Program-made: the position numbers and the translations under genes
Notes under the pieces: model-generated
Database searches by the model: none
The model's input: the letters and a program-made list of their open reading frames with translations, nothing else
Told to the model about the DNA's origin: nothing
Source of the DNA: Pseudomonas migulae
GTDB taxonomy: Bacteria > Pseudomonadota > Gammaproteobacteria > Pseudomonadales > Pseudomonadaceae
Length of the DNA stretch: 64,000 bases
Assembly (NCBI RefSeq): GCF_024169315.1
Contig: NZ_JALJWR010000001.1
Location: 4,576,501 to 4,640,500, forward strand
Reading direction: 5' to 3'
In this document: piece after piece, positions 20,338 through 29,411 of the stretch
Numbering within the stretch: the first letter of the stretch is position 1
How the letters are laid out: the number at the start of each line of letters is the position of its first letter

Positions 20338-21405
20338 ATGCTGGACTGGAAGAACCGCGCGGGCAGCGCGCCTGAACGTGCCGCTGAACCGAAATCGGCC
20401 ACCCGCAGTTACATCGGTGGCCTGTTGTTCAGTCGGGCGCTGGCCACGTTGATCGGCCTCTACCTGATTGTGGCCATTGCGCTTGGCTGGTACTGGAGTC
20501 AGGAGCCGGCGCTGTTCCCGGTTCAACAGAATGCCCAGGTGGCTGCCGAGAAAGAAGGCAAGCAGATGGTCATCGGCTACACCACGGTCGAAACCCTCAA
20601 GACTGTTGCCGACACTTTGCTGACCAAACCGGGCGGCTACATCTCCAACGACCGCTTCCCGCCGGGCCTGTGGATGGATAACACGCCGAGCTGGGAATAT
20701 GGCGTGCTGGTCCAGGTCCGCGACCTGACGCGTGCCTTGCGTAAAGACTTCGCACGTTCGCAATCGCAATCGGCAGAAGACTCCGATCTGGCGAAAGCCG
20801 AGCCGCGTTTCAACTTCGACAATAAAAGCTGGGTGCTGCCGTCCAGTGAGTCCGAGTACCTGGAAGGCATCAATTCCCTGAGCCGCTATCAGGCGCGCCT
20901 GTCCGATCCTACGCAGAAAAACGCGCTGTTCTACGCCCGCGCCGACAACCTGAACAACTGGCTGGGCGATGTGGGCACCCGCTTGGGTTCGCTGTCGCAA
21001 CGCCTGTCGGCCAGCGTTGGCCGGGTCAAACTGAACACTGCGCTGAAAACCGAAGTGGTGGCGCCGGGTCAGGTGCCACAGGTGGACGAGGAAATCGTCG
21101 AAACCCCGTGGATGCAAATCGACAACGTGTTCTACGAGGCTCGCGGTCAGGCCTGGGCGCTGTCCCACCTGTTGCGCGCCATCGAAGTCGACTTCGCCGA
21201 TGTGCTGGCGAAGAAGAACGCGACCGTCAGCGTGCGCCAGATCATTCGTGAGCTGGAAGCCTCGCAAGAACCGGTCTGGAGCCCGATGATCCTCAACGGC
21301 AGCGGCTTCGGGGTGCTGGCCAACCACTCGCTGGTCATGGCCAACTACATTTCCCGGGCCAACGCGGCGGTGATCGATCTCCGTCAACTGCTCAATCAGG
21401 GCTGA
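20338..21405 (+). CDS. DUF2333 inner-membrane protein
   Basis: This 355-residue protein of unknown function is conserved beside the Nudix and SUI1 genes in Pseudomonas (PA4842 position). One transmembrane helix near residues 37-57 (ALATLIGLYLIVAIALGWYW) follows a short cytoplasmic N-terminus; the rest is predicted periplasmic and helical. The ATG lies 7 bases after AAGGAT. It ends 3 bases before the Nudix gene and forms an operon with it. Confidence 0.9.
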   Translation: MLDWKNRAGSAPERAAEPKSATRSYIGGLLFSRALATLIGLYLIVAIALGWYWSQEPALFPVQQNAQVAAEKEGKQMVIGYTTVETLKTVADTLLTKPGGYISNDRFPPGLWMDNTPSWEYGVLVQVRDLTRALRKDFARSQSQSAEDSDLAKAEPRFNFDNKSWVLPSSESEYLEGINSLSRYQARLSDPTQKNALFYARADNLNNWLGDVGTRLGSLSQRLSASVGRVKLNTALKTEVVAPGQVPQVDEEIVETPWMQIDNVFYEARGQAWALSHLLRAIEVDFADVLAKKNATVSVRQIIRELEASQEPVWSPMILNGSGFGVLANHSLVMANYISRANAAVIDLRQLLNQG

Positions 21406-21408
21406 GTC

Positions 21409-21966
21409 ATGGTCGATAGCGCCAAAGAGGCCGCCCATCGCGCGGCCTCGGATGCCGAACAGATCGCCTGGGTCGACGAGCAGGACAACCTGCTCGGCGC
21501 ACTGGTCCGCTCCGACCTGCGCGAGCGCGGGCTGATCGGCCGCGGCACGTACATCATGCTGTTCAATTCCGCCGGTGAACTCTGTGTGCATCGGCGCACC
21601 TTGAGCAAGGCGATTTATCCCGGTTACTGGGACGTGGCGGCAGGCGGGATGGTGCTGGCCACCGAAACCTATGCCGAGTCGGCTGCCCGTGAGCTGGAAG
21701 AGGAACTGGGCGTGAGCAGCGTGGAACTGACCGCCCATGACCATTTTTTCTTCGAAGACACCGGTAATCGGCTCTGGTGTTCGGCATTTTCGGCAGTGTG
21801 GGACGGCCCGTTGATCCTGCAGCCGGAGGAAGTGCTCGAAGCGCGCTTTATTCCCATCGAACAGGTCATGCAGGAAATCCAGCAAAAGCCTTATTGCCCG
21901 GACTCTTTGGCCGCATTGAAGCGCTATCTCCGGGCTCGCGGGGAAGACGTCGCAAAAGAGGCATAA
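21409..21966 (+). CDS. Nudix hydrolase
   Basis: This 185-residue hydrolase acts on nucleoside-diphosphate-linked compounds of unknown identity. A complete Nudix box is visible (GGMVLATETYAESAARELEE followed by ELGV), preceded by a strand with CVHRRTLSKAIYPGYWDVAAG. This resembles the isopentenyl-diphosphate-isomerase/YfcD branch of the superfamily. It starts 3 bases after the DUF2333 stop and is followed by a terminator. Confidence 0.93.
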   Translation: MVDSAKEAAHRAASDAEQIAWVDEQDNLLGALVRSDLRERGLIGRGTYIMLFNSAGELCVHRRTLSKAIYPGYWDVAAGGMVLATETYAESAARELEEELGVSSVELTAHDHFFFEDTGNRLWCSAFSAVWDGPLILQPEEVLEARFIPIEQVMQEIQQKPYCPDSLAALKRYLRARGEDVAKEA

Positions 21967-21970
21967 ATTG

Positions 21971-22002
21971 GCGCTGATTGGCTCTTAGCAATCGGCGTTT
22001 TT
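21971..22002 (+). terminator. Rho-independent terminator after the Nudix gene
   Basis: CGCTGATTG pairs with CAATCGGCG (one G-U pair) around an 8-base loop and is followed by five Ts. It ends the DUF2333-Nudix operon. Confidence 0.85.
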
Positions 22003-22024
22003 GCCGTTACACTGCGCGACCTTT

Positions 22025-22126
22025 TGTAGGAGCGAAGCTTGCTCACGAAGGACGCATGGGCGACGCGTGCTGCCTGACGCCGCGCGTTATCGTTGACGTC
22101 CATCGCGAGCAAGCTTCGCTCCTGCA
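22025..22126. repeat. REPIN of the GTAGGAGCGAAGC type
   Basis: TGTAGGAGCGAAGCTTGCTC and inverted GAGCAAGCTTCGCTCCTGCA lie between the Nudix terminator and the SUI1 gene. The left arm has a base change (TTGCTCACGA) relative to the usual core. Confidence 0.88.
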
Positions 22127-22242
22127 GTGAAATGAATGTTGTACCGTTTCAGTAGCGCTGCCCCTGCCTGAGTGGGGCTTCGCGGTCGATGGCACTTGCC
22201 CAAGTGCCGCGACCAGTCTTTGTCCTCCCAAGAGGATTGCCG

Positions 22243-22614
22243 GTGGCCAAAAAAGCCGCATCCTTCGCCGCCCTTGGTGGCCTGGTATTTTCCACCGACG
22301 CAGGTCGTCATTGCCCGGAATGCAGTAAACCGGTGGACGCCTGCATCTGCAAACAGACCGTTATCCCGGCCGGCGACGGCATCGCTCGCGTGCGTCGCGA
22401 AAGCAAGGGCCGTGGCGGCAAGACGGTGACCACCATCACCGGCGTGCCGTTGGCCGAAGACGCGCTCAAGGACCTGGCCACTACGTTGAAGAAACGCTGT
22501 GGCACCGGTGGAGCGTTGAAAGACGGAATCATTGAAATCCAGGGCGATCATGTCGAGCTGCTGTTGGGCGAGCTGATCAAACTCGGTTTCAAGGCAAAGA
22601 AGTCCGGCGGCTAG
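22243..22614 (+). CDS. yciH: SUI1/YciH-family translation-initiation-like protein
   Basis: This small basic protein of 123 residues is related to eukaryotic eIF1; in bacteria YciH-type proteins affect initiation fidelity. The GTG start (VAKKAASFAALGG) follows AGAGGAT by 5-6 bases; the ORF extends 18 codons upstream without a ribosome site. An N-terminal CPEC...CICK cysteine cluster (residues 23-37) looks metal-binding. The SUI1 fold follows (GKTVTTITGVPL, LKKRCGTGGALKDGIIEIQG). Confidence 0.93.
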   Translation: MAKKAASFAALGGLVFSTDAGRHCPECSKPVDACICKQTVIPAGDGIARVRRESKGRGGKTVTTITGVPLAEDALKDLATTLKKRCGTGGALKDGIIEIQGDHVELLLGELIKLGFKAKKSGG

Positions 22615-22618
22615 CAGC

Positions 22619-22696
22619 CTCTGTGAAAACCACCCTCGGCTTGATCCGGTCCTGATTGCTGTCTGGTCCGGCATCGCCTACATGGTTTTCACAGAG
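22619..22696. repeat. Long palindromic element between yciH and speA
   Basis: A perfect 14-base inverted repeat (CTCTGTGAAAACCA / TGGTTTTCACAGAG) encloses 50 bases. Within them CCGGTCC and GGTCCGG form a second dyad with one mismatch. It has the architecture of a miniature inverted-repeat element or a large 3' hairpin. It is not one of the REP families in this window. Confidence 0.7.
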
Positions 22697-22832
22697 CCTG
22701 TTCTGACCGGTTTCTAAACTCACTGCGGTCAGCGAGGTCTATCCCCTCGTTGACGAACCGTCATTTTCATCCTTTAGACTGCGCCGGCCTGAACCCAGGC
22801 GACGCTCTATGACTTCTTTATAGGGGACTTCA

Positions 22833-24746
22833 ATGTCCGTACGACGCACACGCAAAGACGATGGCAGCCAATGGACAGTTGCGGACAGCCGCAGTGTTTA
22901 CGGGATTCGCCATTGGGGGGCCGGGTATTTCGCGATCAATGACGCCGGTCGCGTCGAGGTTCGTCCGAACGGTCCGGCCAGTTCGCCTATCGACCTGTTC
23001 GAACAAGTCGACCAGCTGCGCAAAAGCGGCCTGTCCTTGCCGTTGCTGGTACGTTTTCCGGACATTCTTCAAGACCGCGTGCGTCAGCTGACCGGTGCGT
23101 TCGACGCCAACATCGAGCGCCTGGAATACCAGAGCAAGTACACCGCGCTGTACCCGATCAAGGTCAACCAGCAAGAAGCGGTGATCGAAAACATCATCGC
23201 CACGCAGAACGTGTCGATCGGCCTGGAAGCCGGTTCCAAGCCTGAGTTGCTGGCGGTACTGGCGCTGGCGCCGAAGGGCGGCACCATCGTCTGCAACGGT
23301 TACAAGGACCGCGAGTTCATCCGCCTGGCGCTGATGGGCCAGAAGCTGGGCCACAACGTGTTCATCGTGATCGAGAAAGAATCCGAAGTGGAGCTGGTGA
23401 TCGAAGAAGCCGCCTCGCTGAAGGTCAAGCCTCAGGTCGGCCTGCGCGTGCGTCTGTCGTCCCTGGCCTCGAGCAAGTGGGCAGACACCGGCGGTGAGAA
23501 ATCCAAGTTCGGTCTGTCGGCGGCGCAACTGCTGTCGGTGGTCGAGCGTTTCCGCGCGGCGGGCCTGGACCAGGGCATTCGCCTGCTGCACTTCCACATG
23601 GGTTCGCAGATCGCCAACCTGGCGGACTACCAGCACGGCTTCAAGGAAGCGATTCGTTACTACGGCGAACTGCGCAACCTCGGCCTGCCGGTGGATCACA
23701 TCGACGTCGGTGGCGGTCTGGGCGTCGACTACGACGGCACGCACTCGCGCAACGCCAGCTCGATCAACTACGACATGGACGATTACGCCGGTGTCGTGGT
23801 CGGGATGCTCAAGGAGTTCTGCGACGCGCAGAGCCTGCCGCACCCGAACATTTTCTCCGAAAGCGGCCGTTCCCTGACCGCTCACCACGCCATGCTGGTG
23901 GTGCAGGTCACCGACGTCGAGAAACACAACGACGACGTGCCGAAGATCGATAACAAGGAAGAGCTGCCGGAAACCGTGCAGTGGCTGGTTGACCTGCTAG
24001 GCCCGACCGACATCGAAATGGTCACCGAGACTTACTGGCGCGCCACACACTACATGAGCGACGTGGCGACTCAATACGCCGATGGCAAGCTGACCCTGGC
24101 GCAAAAAGCCCTGGCCGAGCAATGCTACTTCGCCGTGTGCCGTCGTCTGCACAACTCGTTGAAGGCGCGTCAGCGTTCCCACCGCCAGGTGCTCGACGAA
24201 CTCAACGACAAGCTGGCCGACAAGTACATCTGCAACTTCTCGGTGTTCCAGAGCCTGCCGGACACCTGGGCCATCGGCCAGGTGCTGCCGATCCTGCCGT
24301 TGCACCGTCTCGACGAAGAACCGCTGCGTCGCGCCGTCCTGCAGGATCTGACCTGCGACTCCGACGGCAAGATCAAGCAATACGTCGACGAGCAGAGCAT
24401 CGAAACCAGCTTGCCGGTGCACGCGTTGAACGAAGGGGAAGACTACCTGCTGGGGATCTTCCTGGTCGGCGCCTACCAGGAAATTCTGGGCGACATGCAC
24501 AACCTGTTCGGTGACACCGACTCGGTGAACATCTATCAGAATGCCGACGGCAGCGTGTACCACGCGGGTATCGAAACCCACGACACCATCGAAGACATGC
24601 TGCGTTACGTGCATTTGTCGCCGGAAGAGCTGATGACCCACTACCGCGACAAGTGCGCCAGTGCGCGCATCACTGCCGCCGAACGGACCCAGTTCCTCGA
24701 CGCATTGCGCCTGGGCCTGACCCGTTCGTCTTACCTGTCTTCTTGA
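22833..24746 (+). CDS. speA: Biosynthetic arginine decarboxylase
   Basis: This PLP-dependent enzyme converts arginine to agmatine, the first step of putrescine synthesis. The 637-residue product is full length. The N-terminal barrel contains [15 protein letters not shown] with the PLP lysine, and LHFHMGSQ and [13 protein letters not shown] contact the cofactor. The C-terminal beta domain has [14 protein letters not shown] and the LTCDSDG motif. Gene order matches PA4839. Confidence 0.98.
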   Translation: MSVRRTRKDDGSQWTVADSRSVYGIRHWGAGYFAINDAGRVEVRPNGPASSPIDLFEQVDQLRKSGLSLPLLVRFPDILQDRVRQLTGAFDANIERLEYQSKYTALYPIKVNQQEAVIENIIATQNVSIGLEAGSKPELLAVLALAPKGGTIVCNGYKDREFIRLALMGQKLGHNVFIVIEKESEVELVIEEAASLKVKPQVGLRVRLSSLASSKWADTGGEKSKFGLSAAQLLSVVERFRAAGLDQGIRLLHFHMGSQIANLADYQHGFKEAIRYYGELRNLGLPVDHIDVGGGLGVDYDGTHSRNASSINYDMDDYAGVVVGMLKEFCDAQSLPHPNIFSESGRSLTAHHAMLVVQVTDVEKHNDDVPKIDNKEELPETVQWLVDLLGPTDIEMVTETYWRATHYMSDVATQYADGKLTLAQKALAEQCYFAVCRRLHNSLKARQRSHRQVLDELNDKLADKYICNFSVFQSLPDTWAIGQVLPILPLHRLDEEPLRRAVLQDLTCDSDGKIKQYVDEQSIETSLPVHALNEGEDYLLGIFLVGAYQEILGDMHNLFGDTDSVNIYQNADGSVYHAGIETHDTIEDMLRYVHLSPEELMTHYRDKCASARITAAERTQFLDALRLGLTRSSYLSS

Positions 24747-24753
24747 GGTAAGT

Positions 24754-24823
24754 CGCCGCGCTCATCAGGTTGTCTGAAAATGTTCCGCGCCCTGCGGAAA
24801 TTTCAGATGACCTGGTGCGGCGG
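24754..24823. repeat. Large imperfect palindrome after speA
   Basis: CATCAGGTTGTCTGAAA pairs with TTTCAGATGACCTGGTG (14 of 17 plus wobble pairs), extended by flanking CGCCGC/GCGGCG. A perfect inner hairpin TTCCGC-GCCCT-GCGGAA forms the tip. It starts 8 bases after speA and may serve as its transcript end, although no T run follows. Confidence 0.65.
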
Positions 24824-24979
24824 TTCTCTATTTCTCCGCGAAATTGCCCACACTCCTGGCTATCAAAGTCATTTGGTCTTCTTTTCGCGTAGGCCATTTC
24901 CTAAGTTGTACTTCGGCACTCTACTCAGCCTTGGCTCTCGGCGAGAATCCCCGGCCGCCCCTCCTGTAGAGAATCGCCG

Positions 24980-26296
24980 ATGTTCGATCCAGTCAACGAG
25001 CCTTCATTTCGTCTGGACGTAGCCGGTCTGCCCGACCCTTTTGAAGTCCTGGCCTTTACCGGAAGAGAAGCGATCAGCGAGCCATTCGTGTTCGACGTGG
25101 ACCTGTTGATTGCTGACCCGACGCTCGACCTTGCGAGTTTGTTGTACCGCCCGGCCGTTTTACATTTCGGACCCGAGGGCAGCCTGATGCATGGCCTGTT
25201 GCACGAACTCGTCCAGCGTGACCATGGCCCGACGGTCAGACTTTGCCATGTGCGTCTGGGGCCCAGGTTGTCTTGCCTTTCCCAACGTTTCAGCCGACGA
25301 ATTTTCAGCGACGTTTCGGTGCCCGAAATTCTCAGCCAGGTGCTCAAGGAACATGGCATCACGGGCAAGGATCGACGGTTCGAACTGAGTGGCGATTACC
25401 CGCCCCGTGATTTCTGCACGCAGTATCGAGAATCGGATTTGCAGTTCCTCCAGCGCCTGTGCGCCCAGGAGCGCCTGCATTATCACTTCGAGCACCATGC
25501 GCAAGGGCACTGCGTGGTCTTTGGTGAGGGGCGCGGCCATTTCCGTCTCGGCGCGAACGCGCGGTTCCAGGTCGATGGCGAGCAACCGGCGGTGCGTCAG
25601 TTTCAGCTGCAGGCGGCGCAGCGCACTGCGCCTGGTGCCGAAGGTCATACAGACCTGCCGACGTTGCGCAGCGGTCAGGTCATGGCGTTGTCCGGTCACC
25701 CGGTCGCCGACTGGAATCAGCTGTGGCTGCTGACCCATGTCTAGCATCACGGCAGCCAGGATCCGCTGGTTCCCTACAGCAACCAGATTCGGGCGATTCA
25801 TGGGGAGGCCTCCTTCGTCCCGTCCCCATGCATGGCGAAACCGCGAATGCACAGCCTGCAACGCGCCTGGGTGGTCGATGTCGATGAGCTTCGGCCGGAT
25901 CCCTCCCGACCGGTGCCCGTGCAGTTCGACTGGCTCTTTCAGGGCGAAGGCGCGAGCCCCAGTCATTGTTGGCTACCGTTGGCTGCTGAGCTGGAAGATC
26001 CGAGCGTCTCACCGCTGAGCGAGGGCACTGAGGTCGTAGTGAGCTTCATCGAGGGCGATCCGGATCAGCCGTTGATTTGCGGGTTTCTGCCCTCGTCGTC
26101 GACCGTTGAAGAGGCCAAGGTTGCCGCGCTGACAGAAAACAGCTCGCCCGAGGAAGGGTTGCTGGAACTCGTGCGTTCGGGCGAGCCTTTGGTGCTGTTG
26201 TGCCTGTTGCCCGGCGGTGGCAGTTTCAGCCACTGCGCGCAGGCGCTTTGCACCTGTCGGGTGGTGACGGGGTTTGACCAGAGCGGTGCGGCATGA
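24980..26296 (+). pseudogene. vgrG: Short VgrG-type T6SS spike gene with an in-frame amber stop
   Basis: Translation from ATG 24980 gives a VgrG N-terminus (gp27-like: PSFRLDVAGLPDPFEVLAFT, DFCTQYRESDLQFLQRLCAQ) up to LWLLTHV, then TAG at 25742-25744. The same frame continues with HHGSQDPLVPYSNQIRAI and an OB-fold (gp5-like) region (VPVQFDWLFQGEG, GTEVVVSFIEGDPDQP) to a TGA at 26294-26296. VgrGs usually have Glu or another residue after THV, so a single GAG- or CAG-to-TAG change would explain it. Without the stop the protein has 438 residues and lacks the beta-helical needle. It could be a sequencing error, a real pseudogene or suppressed. The stop overlaps the next gene by 4 bases. Confidence 0.85.
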
Positions 26297-27078
26297 TCGG
26301 CGCTACCCCGCAATGGCTGTTGCTGGACGTACCCAGTGCGCCGCAGGCGAGGGCATTGCTGCAACAGGCATTCGCGCAGGCCCGATGGTTCCGGTTGTTC
26401 GAGGACACGGAATTGCATGCGTTGCGCCAGGACGGCCCGGTCCTGATCGACCTTCGGACCTGCCCGGCGCTGGCGGAATCGTGCTACAGCCAGACAGAGG
26501 TCTGGCGTGGTTTGCTGGTGGTCAGCGAGGCGTCTTCGTCGCAGTTGCTGGAGCATTTGCGGCGCATGCTCACGGTCACCTTCGGACTGCATCACCGGGC
26601 CTTGTTGAGTTACTACAACCCCAACACGGCCAGTTACTTTTTCGATGCCTGCGATGCCTTGGAACTGAGTCGCTGGCTCGGCCCCATCAGTCAATTGCAC
26701 TGGTTCGGCGGGACTTGGGCCGACCGCGCCATCGGCAGTCAGGGCTGGCAGCAGTTGCTCAATCCGGAACTCGTCGTCAGCCCGTTGGCGATCGAAGAAA
26801 GCCTCAGCGTTCGTCAGCGGGAAAAACTGCAAACCTGCCTGCTGGAGCAGCATGCCTGGCACTGGAGCCAATCCACTGGAACCGATTACCACCGCTTATG
26901 GGCTCATGTGCAGGAGGGGCTGGTGCTGGGCTTCAGCGAGCGGTCGGTACTCGACGGCTGGTTATGGCTTCGCTTGCAGAATCCCCGGGCCTCGCTGGTG
27001 CCGCCGTTGTCGGGGCTCACGCAGCAGGAGCGTCTGGACAGCCTGCGCAAACGCTGGCAGAACAACCCGCCTCAATGA
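26293..27078 (+). CDS. DUF4123-type T6SS adaptor/chaperone
   Basis: This 261-residue protein of the DUF4123 (Tap/TEC) type loads an effector onto its VgrG. The N-terminal region (WLLLDVPSAPQARALLQQAF, WFRLFEDTELHALRQDGPVL) and the central WRGLLVVSEASSSQLLEHL fit the family. The ATG overlaps the vgrG stop (ATGA). An effector gene normally follows, but here the opposite-strand MATE gene begins immediately, its 3' end overlapping by 7 bases. So the cognate effector is missing or encoded elsewhere. Confidence 0.85.
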   Translation: MIGATPQWLLLDVPSAPQARALLQQAFAQARWFRLFEDTELHALRQDGPVLIDLRTCPALAESCYSQTEVWRGLLVVSEASSSQLLEHLRRMLTVTFGLHHRALLSYYNPNTASYFFDACDALELSRWLGPISQLHWFGGTWADRAIGSQGWQQLLNPELVVSPLAIEESLSVRQREKLQTCLLEQHAWHWSQSTGTDYHRLWAHVQEGLVLGFSERSVLDGWLWLRLQNPRASLVPPLSGLTQQERLDSLRKRWQNNPPQ

Positions 27079-28421
27079 GCCCGGCCCGCGAACCAGCCAT
27101 CGTTACGGCGCAGCGCCCAGGCGATTGCGCCGAGGGTCAGACTGCGCAGTACCATGAACAACAGGAAAGTTATCCACAGTCCGTGGTTGCCCAAGCCTTG
27201 CAACGCCCAGCCAAACGGCAGCAACAGAATCACGGTCAACAGCATGCCGTTGCGCATTTCACGGGCGCGGGTGGCGCCGATGAACAACCCGTCGAGCAAG
27301 TAGCTCCAGACCGCGATCAAGGGCAGGGCGGCGAGGTAGGGCAGGTAGATGAACGCCGTATCGCGCACGCTCTGAATGTCGGTCTGCATTTCGATGAACA
27401 AGTGCCCGGCGAACAGAAACAGCACGGCAAATCCAAGGCTCGCCAACAATGACCAGCCACAGGCAACGACCAGTGAGCGGCGCAGGGCATCACGGTCGCG
27501 AGCGCCAATCGCATGTCCGCACAACGCCTCCACCGCGTGGGCCAGGCCGTCGAGTGCATGGGCGGTCAGCAGCAGCCCGTTGAGCAACAAGGCGTTGGCC
27601 GCGACGGTGGCGTCGCCCAGGCGTGCGCCCTGTACGGTGATCAGGAAAAACACCGATTGCAGCAACAGGCTGCGGATGAAGATGTCGCGATTGACGGCCA
27701 GCAACGGTCGCCAACTCTGCCACAGCGCCAGTGCGGCCCAGGCGATGTGGCCGGGATAGGCGCGCAGGGCTTTGCGGGTCATCAGCAGGCCGATCAGCGC
27801 GCCGGTCCATTCGGCGATCACCGAGGCCCGGGCTGCGCCGACCACGCCCCATTCCAGACCGAGGACAAACCACAGGTTCAGCGCAATGTTGACCAGATTG
27901 GTGCTCAGTAGAATCGCCAGTGGCGCCCGGGCGTTTTGAGTGCCGAGGAACCAGCCGACCAGCGCATAACTGGCCAGCGCGGCCGGCAGGCCGAACAGCC
28001 GCGTGTGGAAAAAATCGCGGGTCAGTTGATCCAGTTCTGCCGAGGGTTGCATGAAGTGCAGCGCGACGCCGCTCAACGGGATGCCCAGCGCGCCCAAGGC
28101 AATGGCCAGCCCCATGGCCAGCAACAGCCCCTGTAACAATATCTGCCGCAGTGCCGCGCCATCCCCGCGCCCGGCGGCCTGGGCGGCAAAACCGGTGGAG
28201 CCCATGCGCAGAAAGCCCATGGCCCAGGCGAGAAAGGTATACAGGCTGGCCCCGACCGCGACGGCGCCCAGTTGATGGGCGTGTGGCAAGTGGCCGATGA
28301 CCGTGCTGTCGACCAGCGCCACCAGCGGCACGGAAATGTTCGAGAGGATCATGGGCGCGGCGAGCGCCCAGACCCGGCGATGGGTCGGGCGGTCGCGCCA
28401 GTCGGCAATCAGGTTGGACAT
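27072..28421 (-). CDS. dinF: MATE-family exporter, DinF type
   Basis: This 449-residue, twelve-helix inner-membrane protein exports organic compounds by cation antiport. The start MSNLIADWRDRPTHRR (28421) lies 6 bases after AAGGAG. The first helix region VWALAAPMILSNISVPLVAL and DSTVIGHL closely follow E. coli DinF, as does GFLRMGSTGFAAQAAG. Substrate is unknown. It converges on the DUF4123 gene with a 7-base overlap of 3' ends. Confidence 0.93.
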   Translation of the reverse strand: MSNLIADWRDRPTHRRVWALAAPMILSNISVPLVALVDSTVIGHLPHAHQLGAVAVGASLYTFLAWAMGFLRMGSTGFAAQAAGRGDGAALRQILLQGLLLAMGLAIALGALGIPLSGVALHFMQPSAELDQLTRDFFHTRLFGLPAALASYALVGWFLGTQNARAPLAILLSTNLVNIALNLWFVLGLEWGVVGAARASVIAEWTGALIGLLMTRKALRAYPGHIAWAALALWQSWRPLLAVNRDIFIRSLLLQSVFFLITVQGARLGDATVAANALLLNGLLLTAHALDGLAHAVEALCGHAIGARDRDALRRSLVVACGWSLLASLGFAVLFLFAGHLFIEMQTDIQSVRDTAFIYLPYLAALPLIAVWSYLLDGLFIGATRAREMRNGMLLTVILLLPFGWALQGLGNHGLWITFLLFMVLRSLTLGAIAWALRRNDGWFAGRAH

Positions 28422-28479
28422 GCAGGCTCCTTGGAGAGCCGGCATTGTAGCGATTCATTCGAGGCCTGCGCGGCCCCAT

Positions 28480-28583
28480 TGTGGGAGCGGCGGTGCGACG
28501 ATTCGACTTGCTCGCGAAGACGGTCTGTCTGACACATTGATGCTGGATGTGCTACCGCCTTCGCGGGCAAGCCCGCTCCCACA
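28480..28583. repeat. REPIN upstream of the MATE gene
   Basis: TGTGGGAGCGGCGG...TTGCTCGCGAAG and inverted CTTCGCGGGCAAGCCCGCTCCCACA. The left arm is interrupted by a short insertion relative to the usual core. Confidence 0.8.
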
Positions 28584-28596
28584 GGGATTGGTGGTG

Positions 28597-28890
28597 TCAG
28601 TGGATGATCCAGCTCAGCAACCACAGCCCCAGCAGCAGCCAGATGATCCCCATGATGATCGACGCATTCATGAACGCCCGGATCGCCGACCACAGCAGCA
28701 TCAGCCCCAGGATCAACGCAATGATGCTTATGATCGACGTGTCCATGCCCAGCGCGCGGGACAAGCCTTCGACAAAATTGCTGCCGGCGTGGCTCAACAG
28801 GTTGAACAGGCCGCTGAGGGCGTCAACGATAAAGCGGATGACTGAACCGATTGCCTGGCCGAGCCATTCGAAAAAACTTTCTACCTGCAT
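28597..28890 (-). CDS. Small conserved membrane protein
   Basis: This 97-residue protein of unknown function has two to three hydrophobic segments: an amphipathic N-terminal part (FFEWLGQAIGSVIRFIVDAL), then IISIIALILGLMLLWSAI and IIMGIIWLLLGLWLLSWII. It ends a few bases before the REPIN and is not in an obvious operon. Homologues are common in Pseudomonas as I recall, but none has a known role. Confidence 0.75.
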   Translation of the reverse strand: MQVESFFEWLGQAIGSVIRFIVDALSGLFNLLSHAGSNFVEGLSRALGMDTSIISIIALILGLMLLWSAIRAFMNASIIMGIIWLLLGLWLLSWIIH

Positions 28891-28952
28891 GTCGTTAACG
28901 TCCTGATGTAAGTGATTGAGCCTTGGGCCATTGAACGCGGTGGCGAGTTCCT

Positions 28953-29040
28953 TGTAGGAGCCGAGCTTGCTCGCGAAAACGGTAGTACTTCCACTATTAA
29001 TATCGCATTTTTTACATCGCCATCTCGAGCAAGTTCAGCC
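28953..29040. repeat. Degenerate REPIN
   Basis: TGTAGGAGCCGAGCTTGCTC and the partial inverted arm CTCGAGCAAGTTCAGCC enclose an AT-rich centre. Both arms have drifted from the core, so this looks like an old copy. Confidence 0.65.
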
Positions 29041-29108
29041 TGACAGCGGCTAACGCCCTTGCCATCTCCGACCATCCCCCCGAAGCTATACCCCTTCAGG
29101 AGAGCCCG

Positions 29109-29411
29109 ATGAACCTTGTTGAACTGACCGAACGCCTGCACGCCATCCGAGACCGCAATGACTGGCGGCAATTTCACAGCCCGAAAAACCTGGCCATGGC
29201 CGCGAGCGTGGAAATGTCCGAGCTGGTGGAGATCTTCCAGTGGCTGACCGAAGACCAGTCGCGTCAGCTTCCGGCGGACAAACTGGCCCATGCCGGGCAG
29301 GAAATCGGCGACATCGTGCTCTATCTACTGCTGCTGTGCAGCGAGTTGGGGCTGGACATGAATGAAGTGGTGTGCAGCAAACTCGCCGACAGTGAACGGA
29401 GGTTCAGCTGA
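29109..29411 (+). CDS. MazG-like nucleotide pyrophosphohydrolase
   Basis: This 100-residue all-alpha NTP pyrophosphohydrolase belongs to the single-domain MazG-like group. The metal-binding motifs are EMSE (residues 36-39, in ASVEMSELVEIFQW) and EIGD (about 65-68, before IVLYLLLL). The family removes non-canonical or excess dNTPs such as dCTP analogues; the substrate here is not known. Its stop overlaps the cmoM start by one base, so the two are co-expressed. Confidence 0.9.
   Translation: MNLVELTERLHAIRDRNDWRQFHSPKNLAMAASVEMSELVEIFQWLTEDQSRQLPADKLAHAGQEIGDIVLYLLLLCSELGLDMNEVVCSKLADSERRFS

Noticed and set aside
20314..21885. 523-codon minus-strand ORF opposite DUF2333 and the Nudix gene
   Set aside because: Antisense shadow; the plus-strand genes have ribosome sites, a Nudix box and a terminator after them.
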